Positions 62,783-64,000 of a DNA stretch of 64,000 nt are shown here, piece after piece. The stretch lies in contig OZ023273.1 of assembly GCA_964007475.1 (NCBI GenBank), forward strand, positions 85,199,712 through 85,263,711, given 5' to 3'. The position numbers and the translations under genes were made by a program. Numbering within the stretch: the first letter of the stretch is position 1; every line of letters starts with the position of its first letter. The notes under the pieces are model-generated. The model searched no databases, had not been told where the DNA came from, and worked only from the letters and a program-made list of their open reading frames with translations. The DNA is from Hybos culiciformis (lineage: Eukaryota > Arthropoda > Insecta > Diptera > Hybotidae).

Positions 62783-63565
62783 ATGTGTAACGACCTTTTA
62801 AGCTGCATCGGGATATCTATGTCCTGGTTGACGCAGCCAATAACAGTTTTTTTATACTTAACAGGAACTATCCTGGCAATATTTCTCACTCTATTCTTAC
62901 TAATGATAATCTGTCAAGTACGTAGTTACTGCCTACTTAAACAAGTAGTAGTAATAATGACCTTAATACAAAAAATTCACCCTAGTGTAGTGGTAATACA
63001 AGACTTATACAGACCAGTTTATGACAGAACTGAACTTAATATTTACCCGTTATACGAAAAAAAAATAGAAATATATACTACAAAACTCCTAAATTATAGT
63101 ACAGTATACCCAATTTTTGGAAAATCATTGAAAAATATTGAACTAATTCATGATTGTGAAGACGGCATTCTAGTCCCTCCAATCTTAACCCCAAATGTTT
63201 CTGGTATAGCGATAAACAATAATAAAATAAGCCCTCTAAGCTTAGTAGCACCAGTTTCTGAAACAAACTTCTTGTTTAAAGGAATTGAGAGAACACTCAC
63301 CCCTAACGAAAAAATTAATATAAAAATGTTAGGCTCAATATACCCTGAATTAAGAGGGTGGGCTCTTCAACCTAGACATATAGAAAACTTGCAACTAGAA
63401 TGGTTTTGTGAAGAACCTAGAATAGAGATACAAACCGGAAAAATTAAAATAATAGAAAATTTTGAAGACTTGCCTCTAATAGGCCTTATAAATTCAATAG
63501 AATTTAAAGAAAAATTCAAAGATTGCGAAACTACTCTATGCGAAGTCGGGTTATCGGGCTTCTAG
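62783..63565 (+). CDS. Gypsy third ORF, possible membrane protein
   Basis: 260 residues from ATG 62783. One strong hydrophobic span near the N-terminus (residues ~17-45: TVFLYLTGTILAIFLTLFLL) is followed by a soluble-looking domain. It lies in the position of an env-like ORF3 of Gypsy elements, but there is no cleavage site, no fusion peptide and no C-terminal anchor, so an Env assignment is not supported. The sequence is not recognised. The A-rich strand bias (many AAA, ATA codons) is shared with the Gypsy pol, which links it to the same element. Confidence 0.45.
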   Translation: MCNDLLSCIGISMSWLTQPITVFLYLTGTILAIFLTLFLLMIICQVRSYCLLKQVVVIMTLIQKIHPSVVVIQDLYRPVYDRTELNIYPLYEKKIEIYTTKLLNYSTVYPIFGKSLKNIELIHDCEDGILVPPILTPNVSGIAINNNKISPLSLVAPVSETNFLFKGIERTLTPNEKINIKMLGSIYPELRGWALQPRHIENLQLEWFCEEPRIEIQTGKIKIIENFEDLPLIGLINSIEFKEKFKDCETTLCEVGLSGF

Positions 63566-63861
63566 AATTGTATAAAAAACTTAAAAAACTTCCTCAAAGA
63601 GAAAAAAGGGAAACAGGGGAAACAGAAGGATGTACATCCTTTTCATTATTAGGTAAATGGGGATTTAATTACAATAGCTGTAATATAGACCTAAATTTAT
63701 TTAAAAATGAATTAGAAAATTCAAAACAAGAAATTCAGTATATTAGCTCGTTAGTAGAAGACCAGATTAAACAAGAAAACGAGATTTTTCAGAAAACAGA
63801 AAAAATTTTAAGTGAACTCAATTTCCAACAAGAAAAATTAGAAAAAATGAAAAAATTTTAA
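63523..63861 (+). CDS. ORF with predicted coiled coil, overlapping the previous one
   Basis: Overlaps the end of the preceding ORF by 43 nt in another frame. Its C-terminal half (residues ~55-110) is heptad-like and charged (LFKNELENSKQEIQYISSLV). The reading before about 63570 may be an artefact and a frameshift could join the two ORFs into one protein. No family recognised. Confidence 0.4.
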   Translation: MRNYSMRSRVIGLLELYKKLKKLPQREKRETGETEGCTSFSLLGKWGFNYNSCNIDLNLFKNELENSKQEIQYISSLVEDQIKQENEIFQKTEKILSELNFQQEKLEKMKKF

Positions 63862-64000
63862 CAACACAACACAATATACAAACAATAAACTTAATAACAA
63901 ACATAAAAACTTGGAAATTAGAACAAAAAAACCATGTTAGAAACACAATATCTCACACCCAAGCATTAATTCATTAAGACAATCCCTATACCTTCATCAA
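63862..64000. other. Window end, A/C-rich, no gene seen
   Basis: An AACAACACAACACAATA-type sequence; it may be the start of the Gypsy 3' region. The LTR is not reached, or cannot be recognised without its partner. Confidence 0.3.

Noticed and set aside
1..64000. CRISPR arrays, bacterial-type operons, tRNA or rRNA genes
   Set aside because: Nothing of this kind was seen; introns, LTR elements, LINEs and a Polinton show a eukaryotic genome. The tRNA-like matches are primer binding sites only.

Overview
The window is a stretch of AT-rich eukaryotic, almost certainly insect, genome made up very largely of nested transposable elements. The evidence for an insect host is the mix of BEL/Pao LTR elements (one with an Env-like gene), a Gypsy element, a Jockey/CR1-like LINE family, several hAT fragments and a Maverick/Polinton, together with short GT-AG introns. 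I cannot name the species. No rRNA, tRNA or CRISPR array was seen.

Layout. (1) 1-4440: a small frameshifted RING-finger gene, a palindromic repeat array, and a decayed minus-strand hAT transposase whose terminal repeat abuts a Copia fragment. (2) 4440-10828: an internally deleted LINE copy, AT-rich sequence with a candidate minus-strand spliced gene fragment and a perfect 29-bp-arm hairpin, and a hAT C-terminal fragment. (3) 10829-23385: a young BEL/Pao element with 1196-bp LTRs, TSD AACTT and a tRNA-Trp-type primer site. Its 3' part carries a tandem duplication of about 2165 bp, each unit being LTR 5' fragment + env-like gene + polypurine tract. (4) 23391-24929: hairpin and a 12-bp minisatellite. 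(5) 24930-42116: a second LINE copy cut into four pieces by three insertions, each with its own target-site duplication: a 1.0-kb hAT, a 5.2-kb element I could not classify that carries a three-exon zinc-knuckle gene, and a minus-strand BEL element. (6) 42117-62164 and beyond: a hAT end, then a decayed Gypsy element interrupted by a LINE copy with an intact 973-codon ORF (minus strand) and by a 12.9-kb Maverick/Polinton. Two further ORFs follow the Gypsy pol to the window end.

The Polinton (49169-62060) has AG...CT termini, a 6-bp TSD (CATGTA), TIRs built largely of 60-bp tandem repeats, and the usual gene set: protein-primed PolB, minus-strand integrase with chromodomain, A32-type ATPase, pX-like and pVI-like small proteins, minor and major capsid proteins and an adenain-type protease. 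PolB, integrase and ATPase are broken by stops or frameshifts, while the small virion-type genes, both capsid genes and the protease are open.

The nesting gives a relative chronology: the Gypsy is older than the Polinton and the intact LINE inside it; the second LINE copy is older than the three elements inside it. The features I would look at first are the duplicated LTR-env unit in the first BEL element and the unclassified 5.2-kb insertion with its intron-containing zinc-knuckle gene.
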